DNA of 64,000 nucleotides from UBA2377 sp964429385. GTDB lineage: Bacteria; Verrucomicrobiota; Verrucomicrobiia; Opitutales; Opitutaceae. The first letter of the stretch is position 1. Each line of letters opens with the position of its first letter. Below the pieces are notes generated by a model. That model saw nothing but the letters and a program-made list of their open reading frames with translations. It was not told where the DNA came from and made no database searches. A program made the position numbers and the translations under genes. Shown here in pieces: positions 29,635 to 38,544 of this stretch. The stretch spans positions 1-64,000 of the forward strand of contig CAYSBR010000011.1 of assembly GCA_964429385.1 (NCBI GenBank), read 5' to 3'.

Positions 29635-30996
29635 TCACCGGCCCTTGCCAAACAGAATGACGTGTAGGGTTTTCAGGACGATGGCGGCGTCGAGCAGGAT
29701 GGAAAAGTGACGGATGTAGTAGAGGTCGTATTCGAGTTTGCGCAGGGTGTCCTCGATGCTGGCTCCGTAGGGATAGTTGACCTGGGCCCAGCCGGTGATG
29801 CCCGGCTTGACGAGATGGCGGAAGTGATAGCAGGGGATCTGCTTTTCGTAGTCGTCCACCAGCGCGTCCCACTCGGCCCTCGGACCGATGAGACTCATGT
29901 CGCCGCGCAGGACATTCCAGAGCTGCGGAAACTCATCGAGGCGGCTGGCGCGGAGAAAGCGTCCCACGCGCGTGATGCGGGCGTCTCCGGTCTGCGTGTA
30001 GCGGCTGCCGGCGGCCTGCACCCGCATGGTTCGCAATTTGATGATGGCAAACGTCCGCCGGTTTCGGCCGATGCGGGGTTGCCGGAAAAAGACCGGTCCG
30101 CGGTCTTCGAACACGATGGCCAGGGCGGCCAGCAACAGGACCGGACTCGCGAGGATCAGGCCGGCGCCGGCCAGCAGAATGTCGCTGAGACGTTTGAAGC
30201 GTTCGTACACGGGTTCGCGCGCCACTTTGAATCCTTCCTGAAAAAGCCAGGCCTGGTTCAGGCGGTAGAGCGGGATTTTTCGCCAGTAAACCTGATGAAA
30301 GAGTTCCAGGGTGTAGGTCGGCACGCCGCGGAAATAGAGTCGCATGAGGCGTTGCGAAACATCGGCGGGGAATTCCTGGCGCGACTCGCGGAGCACCAGC
30401 GCTTCGACGGCGAGCTGGCCGCGCTCGATCTGTTCCAGGATTCCGGTGAAAGGGATGCGCGGGTCGTCCGGGGTTGCGCTGGTGGCGGGGTCGGGGTTGG
30501 CGTAAAGCACCGGTTGATTGAACTCCAGTTTCCCGCACTCGGCCGCGAAATCCCCGGCACTGGCGCGGTCGCCGAGAAAGACGATTGTCCGCTCTTCCCG
30601 CTGGCGCAACCGGAGCAGGTAGCCCCAGCGGCGGTAGGTCAGGGTGACGGGTGTGAGGATGAGGAAACTCAGGGCCACCACCGGCCGGCTTTGCTGGAGG
30701 GGAAAGCCGGCCGGAATCACGACAAAGGTGAGCAGCGTCACCGTCAGCAGTGCGAGCAGGAGGGCGATGAGATGCTCACTGGCGTAGTCCAGGCTCAGCA
30801 TGTCGGTGCGCGCGCGATATCCGTCGATCAGGTAAAAGCCGAGGGCGATGACGGCCAGCGGCACGAAGAGCGGGGTAAACAGCCACAGGCCCGGCCCGGC
30901 GACGCCCCGCATCCAGCCGACGGCATTGAAAGCCGCCCAGACGGTGAGGGCATCCAGCACCAACAGGCGAAGCGTGAACAGGCGGGCGGATTTCAT
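29635..30996 (-). CDS. Undecaprenyl-phosphate sugar-phosphate transferase (WbaP/WcaJ-type polyprenol phosphotransferase)
   Basis: Initiating enzyme that loads the first sugar-phosphate onto undecaprenyl phosphate for O-antigen or exopolysaccharide. It is 453 residues. Four hydrophobic helices fill about 1-115, a soluble Rossmann-like middle domain follows, and a helix near 270-290 (LLAGAGLILASPVLLLAALAI) precedes the catalytic domain. That domain has KLRTMR, TRVGRFLRASRLDEFPQLWNVLRGDMSLIGPR and KPGITGWAQVNYPYG. It overlaps the next glycosyltransferase by ATGA and ends the leftmost block of the locus. Confidence 0.94.
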   Translation of the reverse strand: MKSARLFTLRLLVLDALTVWAAFNAVGWMRGVAGPGLWLFTPLFVPLAVIALGFYLIDGYRARTDMLSLDYASEHLIALLLALLTVTLLTFVVIPAGFPLQQSRPVVALSFLILTPVTLTYRRWGYLLRLRQREERTIVFLGDRASAGDFAAECGKLEFNQPVLYANPDPATSATPDDPRIPFTGILEQIERGQLAVEALVLRESRQEFPADVSQRLMRLYFRGVPTYTLELFHQVYWRKIPLYRLNQAWLFQEGFKVAREPVYERFKRLSDILLAGAGLILASPVLLLAALAIVFEDRGPVFFRQPRIGRNRRTFAIIKLRTMRVQAAGSRYTQTGDARITRVGRFLRASRLDEFPQLWNVLRGDMSLIGPRAEWDALVDDYEKQIPCYHFRHLVKPGITGWAQVNYPYGASIEDTLRKLEYDLYYIRHFSILLDAAIVLKTLHVILFGKGR

Positions 30997-32186
30997 GGAC
31001 GGCGGGCGCGCAGGAGTTCCTGCCACAGTTGGGTCGCGGATGCCAAGCCTCCCTGTGTGTGGGCCAGCGCCGCCCCCCGGTCGCCCAGCCCGGCCAGCCG
31101 CGCCGGGTCGTGCTTCCACGCCGACAAGGTGGCGGCCATGGCGGTGGTTTCGGTGCCGGCAAAAGCGGCGCCGTAGCCGCCGGCTTGAATCTGTCGCGCG
31201 AGCTCGCAGGCCGTCGGGCCGATGTAGAGGACCGGCCGGCCGACGGCGAGAATCCCGTAGAGCTTGCTCGGGAAGACGAGTTCTTCGCAGCCGGGCCGCA
31301 GGGTCACCAAATGCACATCTGGTGTTGTGAGACTCGCCGACAGGTATGCGCGCGGCTGCGGGGGAAGGAAACGAATGTTCGTGAGTTTGGCCGCCTTGAC
31401 CTCGGCTTCGAGGCGGGGGCGCTGCGCCCCGTTCCCGATGAAGAGGAAGACGATCTGCGCGTCGGGGAGCAGCTGCCTGGCCACCGCGAGGATGGGATCC
31501 AGATCGTGCACCCGGCCCATATTGCCGGAGTAGGCGACGATGAATTTGCCCTCCAGCCGCCATTCGGCCCGCTGACGGGCGACTTCATCAGGCGTGGCGC
31601 GGACGAGACCGTGCGGCCCCCAGTTTGGCACGATGCGCACTTGGTCCGCCGGCACGCCCTGGCGGAGGATGAAGCGCTGCATATCGTCACCAAGGGTCAC
31701 GCAGGTGTCCGTTTGCCGCCACTCGCGGTTGCGCAACCGGCGGATGACGCCCAATCCGCGCAGGCGGCTGAGCCGCTCGGGCAGTTCCGGATAGATGTCC
31801 TGCACCCAGTGGATCACCCGCGCATGACGGCGCCGGGCCAGCGGGCCGGTGAGCAGGTTGAGCAAAGGAGGATCGGTGAGCACGATCAGCGTGTCGCCCG
31901 GGCGCAACGTCCGCCAGGTCCGCCAGGCGGCGCCGAGGCCGAAGCTCAGCCAGCTGAAAGCCTTGCCGAGGGCGCCCTGGCCGGCCCCGCGCGGCGTCCT
32001 GATCCGTTGAATGCGGACACCGTGGCGCGACTCATCACGGGGCGCCTGCGACGGGCCGCTGGTGAGGACGGTGACTTCAAACCCCTCCGCCGCCAGGGCT
32101 TCCGCCAGATCGGTGAGCAGCTGGCCGGTTGCCGGATGCTCCGGCCAGTAAAACCGGTTGAGGAAGAAAAGACGAGGGGCGGACAT
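30993..32186 (-). CDS. GT4 glycosyltransferase (WbuB/WcaI-like)
   Basis: A 397-residue GT-B fold retaining glycosyltransferase. The N-terminus LFFLNRFYWPEHPATGQLLTDLAEAL is typical of the WbuB/WcaI group, which often adds the second sugar to the lipid-linked primer. VIHWVQDIYPELPERL and the donor-site stretch CEELVFPSKLYGILAVGRPVLYIG support this. Start and stop codons overlap those of both neighbours, so the three genes 29635-33010 form one translationally coupled block. Confidence 0.9.
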   Translation of the reverse strand: MSAPRLFFLNRFYWPEHPATGQLLTDLAEALAAEGFEVTVLTSGPSQAPRDESRHGVRIQRIRTPRGAGQGALGKAFSWLSFGLGAAWRTWRTLRPGDTLIVLTDPPLLNLLTGPLARRRHARVIHWVQDIYPELPERLSRLRGLGVIRRLRNREWRQTDTCVTLGDDMQRFILRQGVPADQVRIVPNWGPHGLVRATPDEVARQRAEWRLEGKFIVAYSGNMGRVHDLDPILAVARQLLPDAQIVFLFIGNGAQRPRLEAEVKAAKLTNIRFLPPQPRAYLSASLTTPDVHLVTLRPGCEELVFPSKLYGILAVGRPVLYIGPTACELARQIQAGGYGAAFAGTETTAMAATLSAWKHDPARLAGLGDRGAALAHTQGGLASATQLWQELLRARRP

Positions 32187-33010
32187 CAGGCGGTCTTGCG
32201 TCGGAGGAGACGGATTTCGCGGGCGATCGCGGCTTCGTAGCGGGCGAGCATGCGGCAGTAGGCGAGTCCGGCGGTGCCATCAAGAAAGCCTCCGCGCAGT
32301 CCATACTGATAACCGAAACGAAGCACGCCCCGGCAGGGCAGGTGCTGGCTGAGTTCCTTTAACGCGCGGCGGCGCTGCAAGGCGGGACCGGTGATCAGCG
32401 TGCGTATGACGGTCGACAACGGCCGGCGATTAGCCAGGAAGGCCCGGGCTTCCGCCTGCGCGTAGCGGTGGTGCTTGGCCTCCATCTCGGCTTCAGTCTG
32501 GGCGGACAGATTGTGGAGATAACCTGCCTTCAAACGGTCCATTCTGAGCCCCGATGCTTCCCGTTGCCCGTGACCGTGCTCGATGAAGCGAAAGCGTCGC
32601 ACCTGGGCAAAGCGGGCCTGCCAGGCGGGAAAATCGGTGCAGCGGCGGATCCAGCGACCACGAAACAGCATGCGCGGGGCGACGTAGCATCCGTCATGGT
32701 GTGCAGCGGACGGGCTCCGGGGGTAGGCGGCGCATTCGGCGTGGAGCTCGGGGGTCATGATTTCATCGGCATCAAGATGCAGCACCCATTCATGGCGGAA
32801 GGGGATGTGATCGTGCGCGTGGTTGCGCTGCCGGGCAAAGTTCTCAAACCGATGGATGAAAACCCGCGCGCCGGCGCCAAGCGCGATGGCCGCGGTGCGA
32901 TCGGTCGAGCCCGAGTCCAGCACCACGATGTCATCGCAATCCTTGAGACCGGCCAGACACGAGGGCAGGTTGCGCTCCTCGTTAAGCGTGAGAATCAAGA
33001 CGGAATACAT
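32186..33010 (-). CDS. GT2 glycosyltransferase (WaaE/KdtX-like)
   Basis: A 274-residue inverting GT-A enzyme. The N-terminus MYSVLILTLNEERNLPSCL, the VVLDSGSTDRT nucleotide-binding loop and LHLDADEIMTPEL (DXD-like) place it with the LPS core beta-1,4-glucosyltransferase WaaE/KdtX group. The start chosen at 33010 matches the family N-terminus. It shares a one-base stop/start overlap with the downstream GT4 gene. The 305 bases upstream are occupied mainly by repeat copy 3. Confidence 0.9.
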   Translation of the reverse strand: MYSVLILTLNEERNLPSCLAGLKDCDDIVVLDSGSTDRTAAIALGAGARVFIHRFENFARQRNHAHDHIPFRHEWVLHLDADEIMTPELHAECAAYPRSPSAAHHDGCYVAPRMLFRGRWIRRCTDFPAWQARFAQVRRFRFIEHGHGQREASGLRMDRLKAGYLHNLSAQTEAEMEAKHHRYAQAEARAFLANRRPLSTVIRTLITGPALQRRRALKELSQHLPCRGVLRFGYQYGLRGGFLDGTAGLAYCRMLARYEAAIAREIRLLRRKTA

Positions 33011-33087
33011 GAAGCGGGATGCGATTGGATCGCAGGAGAGTGTTATGCCGATGAGGCCGATCCGAAACAATGCCGTTTGACCACGAA

Positions 33088-33318
33088 GGGGGGAGCACGG
33101 AGATTAGAGCGAGGAGCAAGGAGTGAGGTGGGCCGTGCGCTCCGCGTGCGGCAGGGAACTGCGCTCGAATTCAGCGATGAAATGATTGGCCACAAAAAAG
33201 CACGAAAAGGCACCAAAAGACTGAGTTTTAAGGTTCATATTTTTTGCACCTCTTCGCGCCTTTTCGTGGCCAAAATGCTTGGGCCGGCAGTCCCGTAGCC
33301 CCGGCTCCACGCTCCCTA
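33088..33318 (+). repeat. Dispersed nested-palindrome repeat, copy 3
   Basis: Left GGAGC-type arm (GGAGCACGG, GAGGAGCAAGGAG) at 33091-33124, conserved GTGGGCCGTGCGCTCCGCG block and AGGGAACTGCGC. The inner stem pairs GGCCACAAAAAAGCACG with CGCGCCTTTTCGTGGCC. The right side has GGGCCGGCAGTCCCGTAG and CTCCACGCTCC. Its right edge contains the TAG stop of the ligase-like gene. It shares ACTGAGTTTTAAG with copy 2. Confidence 0.93.
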
Positions 33319-34728
33319 TCCGCGTTCAGCATGAGGGTGCGAGGTCGGGCGGATGTAGCCGAGCGTCGCAAACAGCAGACTCCAGAAGGAAATGAGCACG
33401 GCGCCGTTGGCGAAGGGGAATTCCACCCAGGCGTAAAGCAGGACGAGGCCGGCGCCGATCAAGGTGTAGAGTGGCAACGCGGAGAAGGGCCGCCGGCGCC
33501 GCAGGCTGAGGGCGAGCGGCACCACGCCCATGAGCAGAACCAGTCCGGTGCCGACGAAGCCGGTTTCCGCCACGGATTGGAGCCAGTCCGAGTGCGCCTC
33601 GGCGTAGCTGCTTTCGTATTGCCGGTGCAGTTCGACAGAGCGCGGCCGCATCAGTTGAAAGGCCGCGGCGTAGCTCTCAAAACCCCAGCCAAAGACGGGC
33701 TTGCGCATGGCGAGTTCCCAGGTGTCGCGGTAGAGCTCCAGGCGGCCGTCGAGCAGCGACTGGTCGCTCGCCAGCAGCTCGCGCGTGTCGTCGTAGCGGG
33801 CCTGGATGGAGCGCTGCGCCAGCCAGCCGACCCCGCCGAGCGTGACAGCGGTCAGCAACAGCAGTGTGAGCACGGGCGGCGCGATGGATTGCCCCTGGGC
33901 GCGCCGGCTGGCGGCGATCCGGAGCATGCCATGACCGAGGACCGCCGCGACGAGGAGCGCGGCCATGCCGGTGGCGGCTCGTGAGGCGCTGAGCGGAGCG
34001 CTGATGGCGATGAGCAGAAATCCAACCGCCAGCAGACTGAAGGGGGAGTGCCAGAGATCACGACCGTGATGGCGGGCGGCGTAGCGAAACAGCAGTCCGG
34101 CCGCGACGCCCAGCCAGAGAATCATGAAGGCACCCCAATGGTTGTTGTAGATGAAAGTGGCGAAAAAGCGCGCATTGGGCGAGGTGCTGGCGCCGAAGTA
34201 ATAGCCCGCCTGCAGGAGATTTTGCAGCGTGCCAAAGACCGCGAGGGCGAGGGCGTTGGCGGCGCCGATGACGAACAGCCGCCGCAGCCGGTGGCGGCTC
34301 ACGCTCACCAGCAGGAGGTTGAAGGCGGAGAGATACACCGTGGCCTGGAACCACAATTCCCGTAGTGAGCGTTCCGGATCCACCGTGCCGGGCAGGTGCG
34401 GATACTTTTCGCCGAAATGCACGAGCACGGGCTCCCCCTCGGCGATCAGCGAACGAAAGCTGGGGTTGGCCGCGCTGGTCACGACCAGCAGGACAAAGAG
34501 CAGCCAGGGCAGCAGCCCCCACGCGCGCCGGCGGGCCCGGCGTCCTTCCTCCCCCGGCTGTAGCAGTGCGGCGAGGGTGAGGGCCGCCCCCAGGCTGGCC
34601 CAGAGGGCCAGCGCCGTGCGCATCCACCAGATGTTGCCACCGAAGACCCACGAGGCCGCCAGGATGAGGATCACTACGTGGACGGTGACGGCCCGTTCCA
34701 GAGGACGGTGAAGGGAGGAGGCGGGCAT
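33316..34728 (-). CDS. O-antigen ligase/polymerase-like membrane protein (WaaL/Wzy family)
   Basis: A 470-residue polytopic protein with about twelve hydrophobic segments and a large periplasmic loop between about 300 and 390. The loop contains PVFGWGFESYAAAF and YAEAHSDWLQSVAETGFVGT. The latter is the H-D/N-ylq-xxxE-G-G/x core of the O-antigen ligase superfamily. It either joins O-antigen to lipid A-core or polymerises repeat units. It lies five bases downstream of the GT4 gene at 34733. Its stop codon sits in the right arm of repeat copy 3. Confidence 0.9.
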   Translation of the reverse strand: MPASSLHRPLERAVTVHVVILILAASWVFGGNIWWMRTALALWASLGAALTLAALLQPGEEGRRARRRAWGLLPWLLFVLLVVTSAANPSFRSLIAEGEPVLVHFGEKYPHLPGTVDPERSLRELWFQATVYLSAFNLLLVSVSRHRLRRLFVIGAANALALAVFGTLQNLLQAGYYFGASTSPNARFFATFIYNNHWGAFMILWLGVAAGLLFRYAARHHGRDLWHSPFSLLAVGFLLIAISAPLSASRAATGMAALLVAAVLGHGMLRIAASRRAQGQSIAPPVLTLLLLTAVTLGGVGWLAQRSIQARYDDTRELLASDQSLLDGRLELYRDTWELAMRKPVFGWGFESYAAAFQLMRPRSVELHRQYESSYAEAHSDWLQSVAETGFVGTGLVLLMGVVPLALSLRRRRPFSALPLYTLIGAGLVLLYAWVEFPFANGAVLISFWSLLFATLGYIRPTSHPHAERG

Positions 34729-34732
34729 CGTG

Positions 34733-35848
34733 TCAGGCGGGGAGCAACTGCTGGTAAAACGCGCGCAGCAGCGCGGCGGCGGCGCTCCAGGAAAAATCCC
34801 GGCGCATCCACTCGCGCCCCACGTTGCCCCGGGCGCGCAGGGCTTCGGGGGATTCGGCCAACAACGCGCGCAGTGCCGGCGTGAATTGCGCCCAGGGCAC
34901 GCAGCGCCCGGCGTGGTTGTTTTCCAGATCGTGCCAGGGAGCGCCATCGGTCGTGACGACGGGCAGGCCCGCCGCCATCGCCTCGGCCAGGGTCAGGCCG
35001 AAATTTTCCGAATGCGTGGGCAGCAGATAAAGCTCCGCGACGGCATAGGGTGGCGGAGTGTCGGTGCCGTCGTGGATTTCCACTCCGGCCCCGCACTGCC
35101 GCGCATGGGCGCGCAACGCGTCCACGCCATACTGTTCAGGGATGCCCACCACCAGCAGCACCCAGTCGCGCGGGGCGAGGCTGGCCCACAGGCTGATGAG
35201 CTCGAGGACGCGTTTCTTCGCGTGAAACCGCGAGTAGAACAAGGCAACCCGCCGTCCGGCCAGCGCGGGGCAGCGGGCGAGCCAGAAATGGCGGGCCGAT
35301 TCCAGCGCCGCCGGATCGGGCAGGACGACACCGTTGGGGGAAACACAGACCGGCTGCGTGAAGCCGAGCCGGCGGATGTCGTCCGCTTCCGCGACGCTGG
35401 TGGCCTGCCACCCGGCCGCGTCACGAAGCGCGCCCGGGTGGAGCAGTTTGTCCGCGAGGATTTTTTTCCAGCGATGATGCTGCCACGCCCAGGGCGACAT
35501 CATTCCGCGCGGCGCGATGACCAGCGGCGTGCCGCTGCGCCGTGAAGCCGTGGCCGCGTAGTGGAGCGGACGCAACCAGAGGCTATGATAATGAATCACG
35601 TCAAAGGGCGTGCGATCCAGATGCTCGTGCAACGGGGTGGAGGGACAAAAAGCCCGCGGCCGCTGGCGGGGGAAGCGGTGGATTGTGAGCTGGCTCCCGG
35701 CCTGCTCGACGGCGCTTGCCCCGGGCTCCGTTGTGAGCAGTTCGACCGCATCGCCCGCCACCGCGAGCCCGGCGGACAATGCCCGCACCGAGCGCGAAGG
35801 CCCGCCATGGCGGGCTTCAAGACTGGGAACGATCTGCGCGAGACGCAT
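34733..35848 (-). CDS. GT4 glycosyltransferase
   Basis: A 371-residue GT-B enzyme. The N-terminal half has MRLAQIVPSLEARHGGPSRSVRALSAGLA and the acceptor-side HYHSLW motif. The donor half has LFYSRFHAKKRVLELI and THSENFGLTLAEAMAAGLPVVTTDGAPW, including the E-x7-E signature. The specific sugar is unknown. The ATG at 35848 abuts repeat copy 4, whose CT-rich arm forms the whole leader, so no Shine-Dalgarno sequence is visible. Confidence 0.92.
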   Translation of the reverse strand: MRLAQIVPSLEARHGGPSRSVRALSAGLAVAGDAVELLTTEPGASAVEQAGSQLTIHRFPRQRPRAFCPSTPLHEHLDRTPFDVIHYHSLWLRPLHYAATASRRSGTPLVIAPRGMMSPWAWQHHRWKKILADKLLHPGALRDAAGWQATSVAEADDIRRLGFTQPVCVSPNGVVLPDPAALESARHFWLARCPALAGRRVALFYSRFHAKKRVLELISLWASLAPRDWVLLVVGIPEQYGVDALRAHARQCGAGVEIHDGTDTPPPYAVAELYLLPTHSENFGLTLAEAMAAGLPVVTTDGAPWHDLENNHAGRCVPWAQFTPALRALLAESPEALRARGNVGREWMRRDFSWSAAAALLRAFYQQLLPA

Positions 35849-35849
35849 G

Positions 35850-36130
35850 GAAGAGTGGGGGGAGGGGGGAGGAGGGAGCGTGGGGCAAGGAGCGGGGAGG
35901 GACCAGAGGCTAGGAGCGAGGAAGCGGGTGGGCCGTGCGCTCCGCGCGCGGCGGGGAGCTGCTGCCGGATTCAGCGATTAAATTCTTAGCCACAAAAAGG
36001 CACCAAAAGGTTGGCGGGGGAAAATTCATATTTTTTGTGCTTCTTTGTGCCTTTTCGTGGCCCAAATGATTGGGCCGGCAGTCCCGTAGTCAGTCGCCTC
36101 GTGCTCCCAGTCCGCGCTCCTCGCTCCAAT
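35850..36130 (+). repeat. Dispersed nested-palindrome repeat, copy 4 (inner arm one unit short)
   Basis: A long GGAGC/GGAGG arm (35850-35926) leads into GTGGGCCGTGCGCTCCGCGC, GCTGCTGCCGGATTCAGCG, and an inner left arm CACAAAAAGGCACCAAAAGG that lacks one ten-base GGCACGAAAA unit. The right arm CTTCTTTGTGCCTTTTCGTG is complete. TTGGGCCGGCAGTCCCGTAG and GCTCC words follow. It spans the whole gap between the GT4 start (35848) and the acyltransferase stop (36133). Confidence 0.93.
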
Positions 36131-36132
36131 CC

Positions 36133-36699
36133 TCACACCGGTTCCGGGCGGGGTTTGAGTGGGCGGCAGGGGTGGCCGGCGCAGACCATGCGGGCAGGCT
36201 GGTTTTTGAGGACGACCGAGCGGGCGCCGATGACGGCGAGTTCGCCGATGCTGACTCCGGGGCCGACGAAGACATCGGCGGCGATCCAGGCATTGGCGCC
36301 GATCACGATGGGCGCGGCGACGAGCGGCATGCTCCAACACGTGTAGTCATGGGTGCCGGCGCAGAGGTGGACATTCTGGCTGATGTTGGCCCCGTAGGCG
36401 AGAGTCACCCGGGCGAGGTTGTAGATGTGCACCTGGCGGCCGACCATCGCCCGGGGCGCGAGCGTGAGTTTCCACGGGAAAGTGATCCGGGCGGTCGGGA
36501 AAACCACCACTTGCGCGGGTTCGACGATGTCGGCGCCGAACAGTTTCAGCAGTCGCGCCCGGAAGCCATGGCAGGGGCGCGGACTCCAACGGAAGAGCGT
36601 CGCCTGCACCAGCGCCCAGAGCCAGCGGAGCAACACCTCCCGGCGCGGATAGGGGGTGACGCAATTCTGGCCGAGGTAGGACGGATCAGTCGGGGGCAT
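36133..36699 (-). CDS. Hexapeptide-repeat acetyltransferase (WcaF-like)
   Basis: A 188-residue left-handed beta-helix acyltransferase. It probably O-acetylates a sugar of the surface polysaccharide from acetyl-CoA. The catalytic-site segment is LCAGTHDYTCWSMPLVAAPIVIGANAWIAADVFVGPGVSIGE, with the conserved His in GTHDY and hexapeptide periodicity. The N-terminus (YLGQNCVTPYPRREVLLRWLWALVQATLFRWSPRP) is the colanic-acid WcaF-type helix. The ATG at 36699 fits the family; a longer frame upstream would overlap the neighbour. Confidence 0.92.
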   Translation of the reverse strand: MPPTDPSYLGQNCVTPYPRREVLLRWLWALVQATLFRWSPRPCHGFRARLLKLFGADIVEPAQVVVFPTARITFPWKLTLAPRAMVGRQVHIYNLARVTLAYGANISQNVHLCAGTHDYTCWSMPLVAAPIVIGANAWIAADVFVGPGVSIGELAVIGARSVVLKNQPARMVCAGHPCRPLKPRPEPV

Positions 36700-36760
36700 G
36701 GGCGAGGAGGGGCTTGGAGCGTGGAGTATAAAACAAAGGCAGCACAGACGGAAGCGTGAA

Positions 36761-37900
36761 TCAGCCGGGCGGCAGGAGAGAGGCGAGGTCGGCTTCAAGC
36801 TCATTCACCACAGACTCATAATCGAAGCGGTAGGCGGTAACGCGGCCTTGCGCGGCCAGACGGTTTCGCAGCGCGGGGGTACGGAGCAAAATCGCAATCT
36901 TGTCAGCCAGTGCCGTCGCAGGGTCGGGGGCGCGACGAGTAAAAATCAAGGCGTTTTCGCCATCGCGCGCGAAATCGCGAAAGCAAGCCAAGTCGGACAA
37001 AACAGGAGCCGCGCCGGCGGCCATGGCCTCCAGCGCCGACACGCCAAACGTTTCGCCTTGCTCGGAGAGGCTGGGATAGCAGAAGACGTCGAGTTTCTGG
37101 TAGTGGGCGATCAGTTCGGACGTGTTCCAGATCGGGGGTAGGATATCGATGGAGCTGGCAGGCAGAGATGCGCGCAGACGTTTCAACCAGGTTTCTCCGC
37201 CGCCGCCCGCCGCGATGTCAGCCGGCCCGAGCAGGCTCAAGCGCCAAGGCGGCAGCGTGGCGTCGCGGGCGAGTTTTTGTGCGGCAGTAGCGAGCAATTC
37301 GAGGCCCTTTTCGGGGTGCAGCCGCCCGACATAACCCACTTGCAGTGGAGCCCTGGGGTCGGTTGCCGGACGCCCCGCAAGGAAAGCCGTCGTGTCAATG
37401 GCATTGGGCACGATCCGCATGACAGGGCCCAGCGCTGGACATTGGGACTGAGCGACGGCGCGCACGGCTTCACTGAAGGCATACACGCGGCGCACCCGGC
37501 GATAGAAGCGCAACTGGCCCTTAGGCATGCGGCCGAGCGTCACGATCACGGCTGGTTGGTGTCGCCGGGGGCTGGTGGTCAGTAGCCACGGTAGGGTGAT
37601 GTTGTGCGTAATGACCAAAGCATCGGACGGCATGGCCCGCCGGACGCGAAGGCTCCACCGCAGGTCCAGCAGTAGATTTTGCCAAAGGCGTGGGTAGTGG
37701 TCATGCCCGGGCAGGCGGATATGTCGCACGCCGTCCACCAGCGCTTCGGCGGGCAATCCCGGCCAGCGTCGCGAGAAGGCAATCACTTCATGCCCACGCG
37801 CAGCGAGCCGCGAGGCGTAGGCTGACCAGATCTTTTCGGTCGCTCCGCCGCGCAGTGGCGGCACCGGCAGAAACGCGCCGAAACTGATGGCGATTTTCAT
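36761..37900 (-). CDS. GT4 glycosyltransferase
   Basis: A 379-residue GT-B enzyme starting MKIAISFGAFLPVPPLRGGATEKIWSAYA, with an N-terminal gly-rich loop GGATE. The donor site comprises VGYVGRLHPEKGLELLATAA and LSEQGETFGVSALEAMAAGAAPVLSDLACFRDF (E-x7-E). VYAFSEAVRAVAQ marks the hinge region. The sugar specificity is not deducible. ATGA overlap with the methyltransferase-like gene upstream indicates coupled translation. Confidence 0.91.
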   Translation of the reverse strand: MKIAISFGAFLPVPPLRGGATEKIWSAYASRLAARGHEVIAFSRRWPGLPAEALVDGVRHIRLPGHDHYPRLWQNLLLDLRWSLRVRRAMPSDALVITHNITLPWLLTTSPRRHQPAVIVTLGRMPKGQLRFYRRVRRVYAFSEAVRAVAQSQCPALGPVMRIVPNAIDTTAFLAGRPATDPRAPLQVGYVGRLHPEKGLELLATAAQKLARDATLPPWRLSLLGPADIAAGGGGETWLKRLRASLPASSIDILPPIWNTSELIAHYQKLDVFCYPSLSEQGETFGVSALEAMAAGAAPVLSDLACFRDFARDGENALIFTRRAPDPATALADKIAILLRTPALRNRLAAQGRVTAYRFDYESVVNELEADLASLLPPG

Positions 37901-38544
37901 GCTCTGGGATTGTTCGGATAAAAATGGATGTCGGTGCGGGTCACGCCATAACGGGCAGGGCCGAGCGAGCAGAATTGGCGGCACCGGGCAGCGCGCGAGA
38001 AATGCTGGATCTGCGGATAGCGCCAGGCGTCATCGACAATTACTGCGCCGCCGGAGTTCAGCAGATTTTCCTCAAGCCACGGCAGCGTCGCCGGCCGACG
38101 GTCGAATTCGTCGTCCATGAAATCGAGAATGATCCAGTCGAATTCCATCCCGCGCAATGGCGCCAGATATGGATCGACCGCAAATGGCGTGAAAGGCGGC
38201 GGTAGCGGGCTTTCCACGACTCGCACTTTCGAGGCAAGGGATGGTGGCAGGCTGCGCTTAATGAGAGCGGCCCACGTCGGGTCGCTCTCAAGCGTGACGA
38301 CCTGACCAGCGCGTTGGGCAAACCATAGCGTGGAGCCGCCGCCGCCCAATTCGCAAACGCGGTCCGTAGGCTTGATGGCCAAGGACAAAAAATCGATGGC
38401 GGCGTAGGAAAACCACGGCAAGCCCAAGGCAAGTGGCGAGCGCCGTGTCCATGGCGACTGGATGAGATACCGCGGCAAGTCCCACGGGCGCCGCAATAAT
38501 GCAAGTGGGATTCGGCCTAGACGTTGGGCGAGGTTGCCATGCAT
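37897..38544 (-). CDS. Class I SAM methyltransferase-like protein
   Basis: A 215-residue protein with a Rossmann-type SAM site: VCELGGGGSTLWFAQRAGQVVTLESD (motif I and acidic motif II). WIILDFMDDEF and GGAVIVDDAWRYPQ follow in the positions of motifs post-II and IV. It may methylate a polysaccharide sugar or a glycosyl intermediate. It sits between two glycosyltransferases, overlapping the downstream one by ATGA and the upstream one by 28 bases. I cannot assign the substrate. Confidence 0.78.
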   Translation of the reverse strand: MHGNLAQRLGRIPLALLRRPWDLPRYLIQSPWTRRSPLALGLPWFSYAAIDFLSLAIKPTDRVCELGGGGSTLWFAQRAGQVVTLESDPTWAALIKRSLPPSLASKVRVVESPLPPPFTPFAVDPYLAPLRGMEFDWIILDFMDDEFDRRPATLPWLEENLLNSGGAVIVDDAWRYPQIQHFSRAARCRQFCSLGPARYGVTRTDIHFYPNNPRA

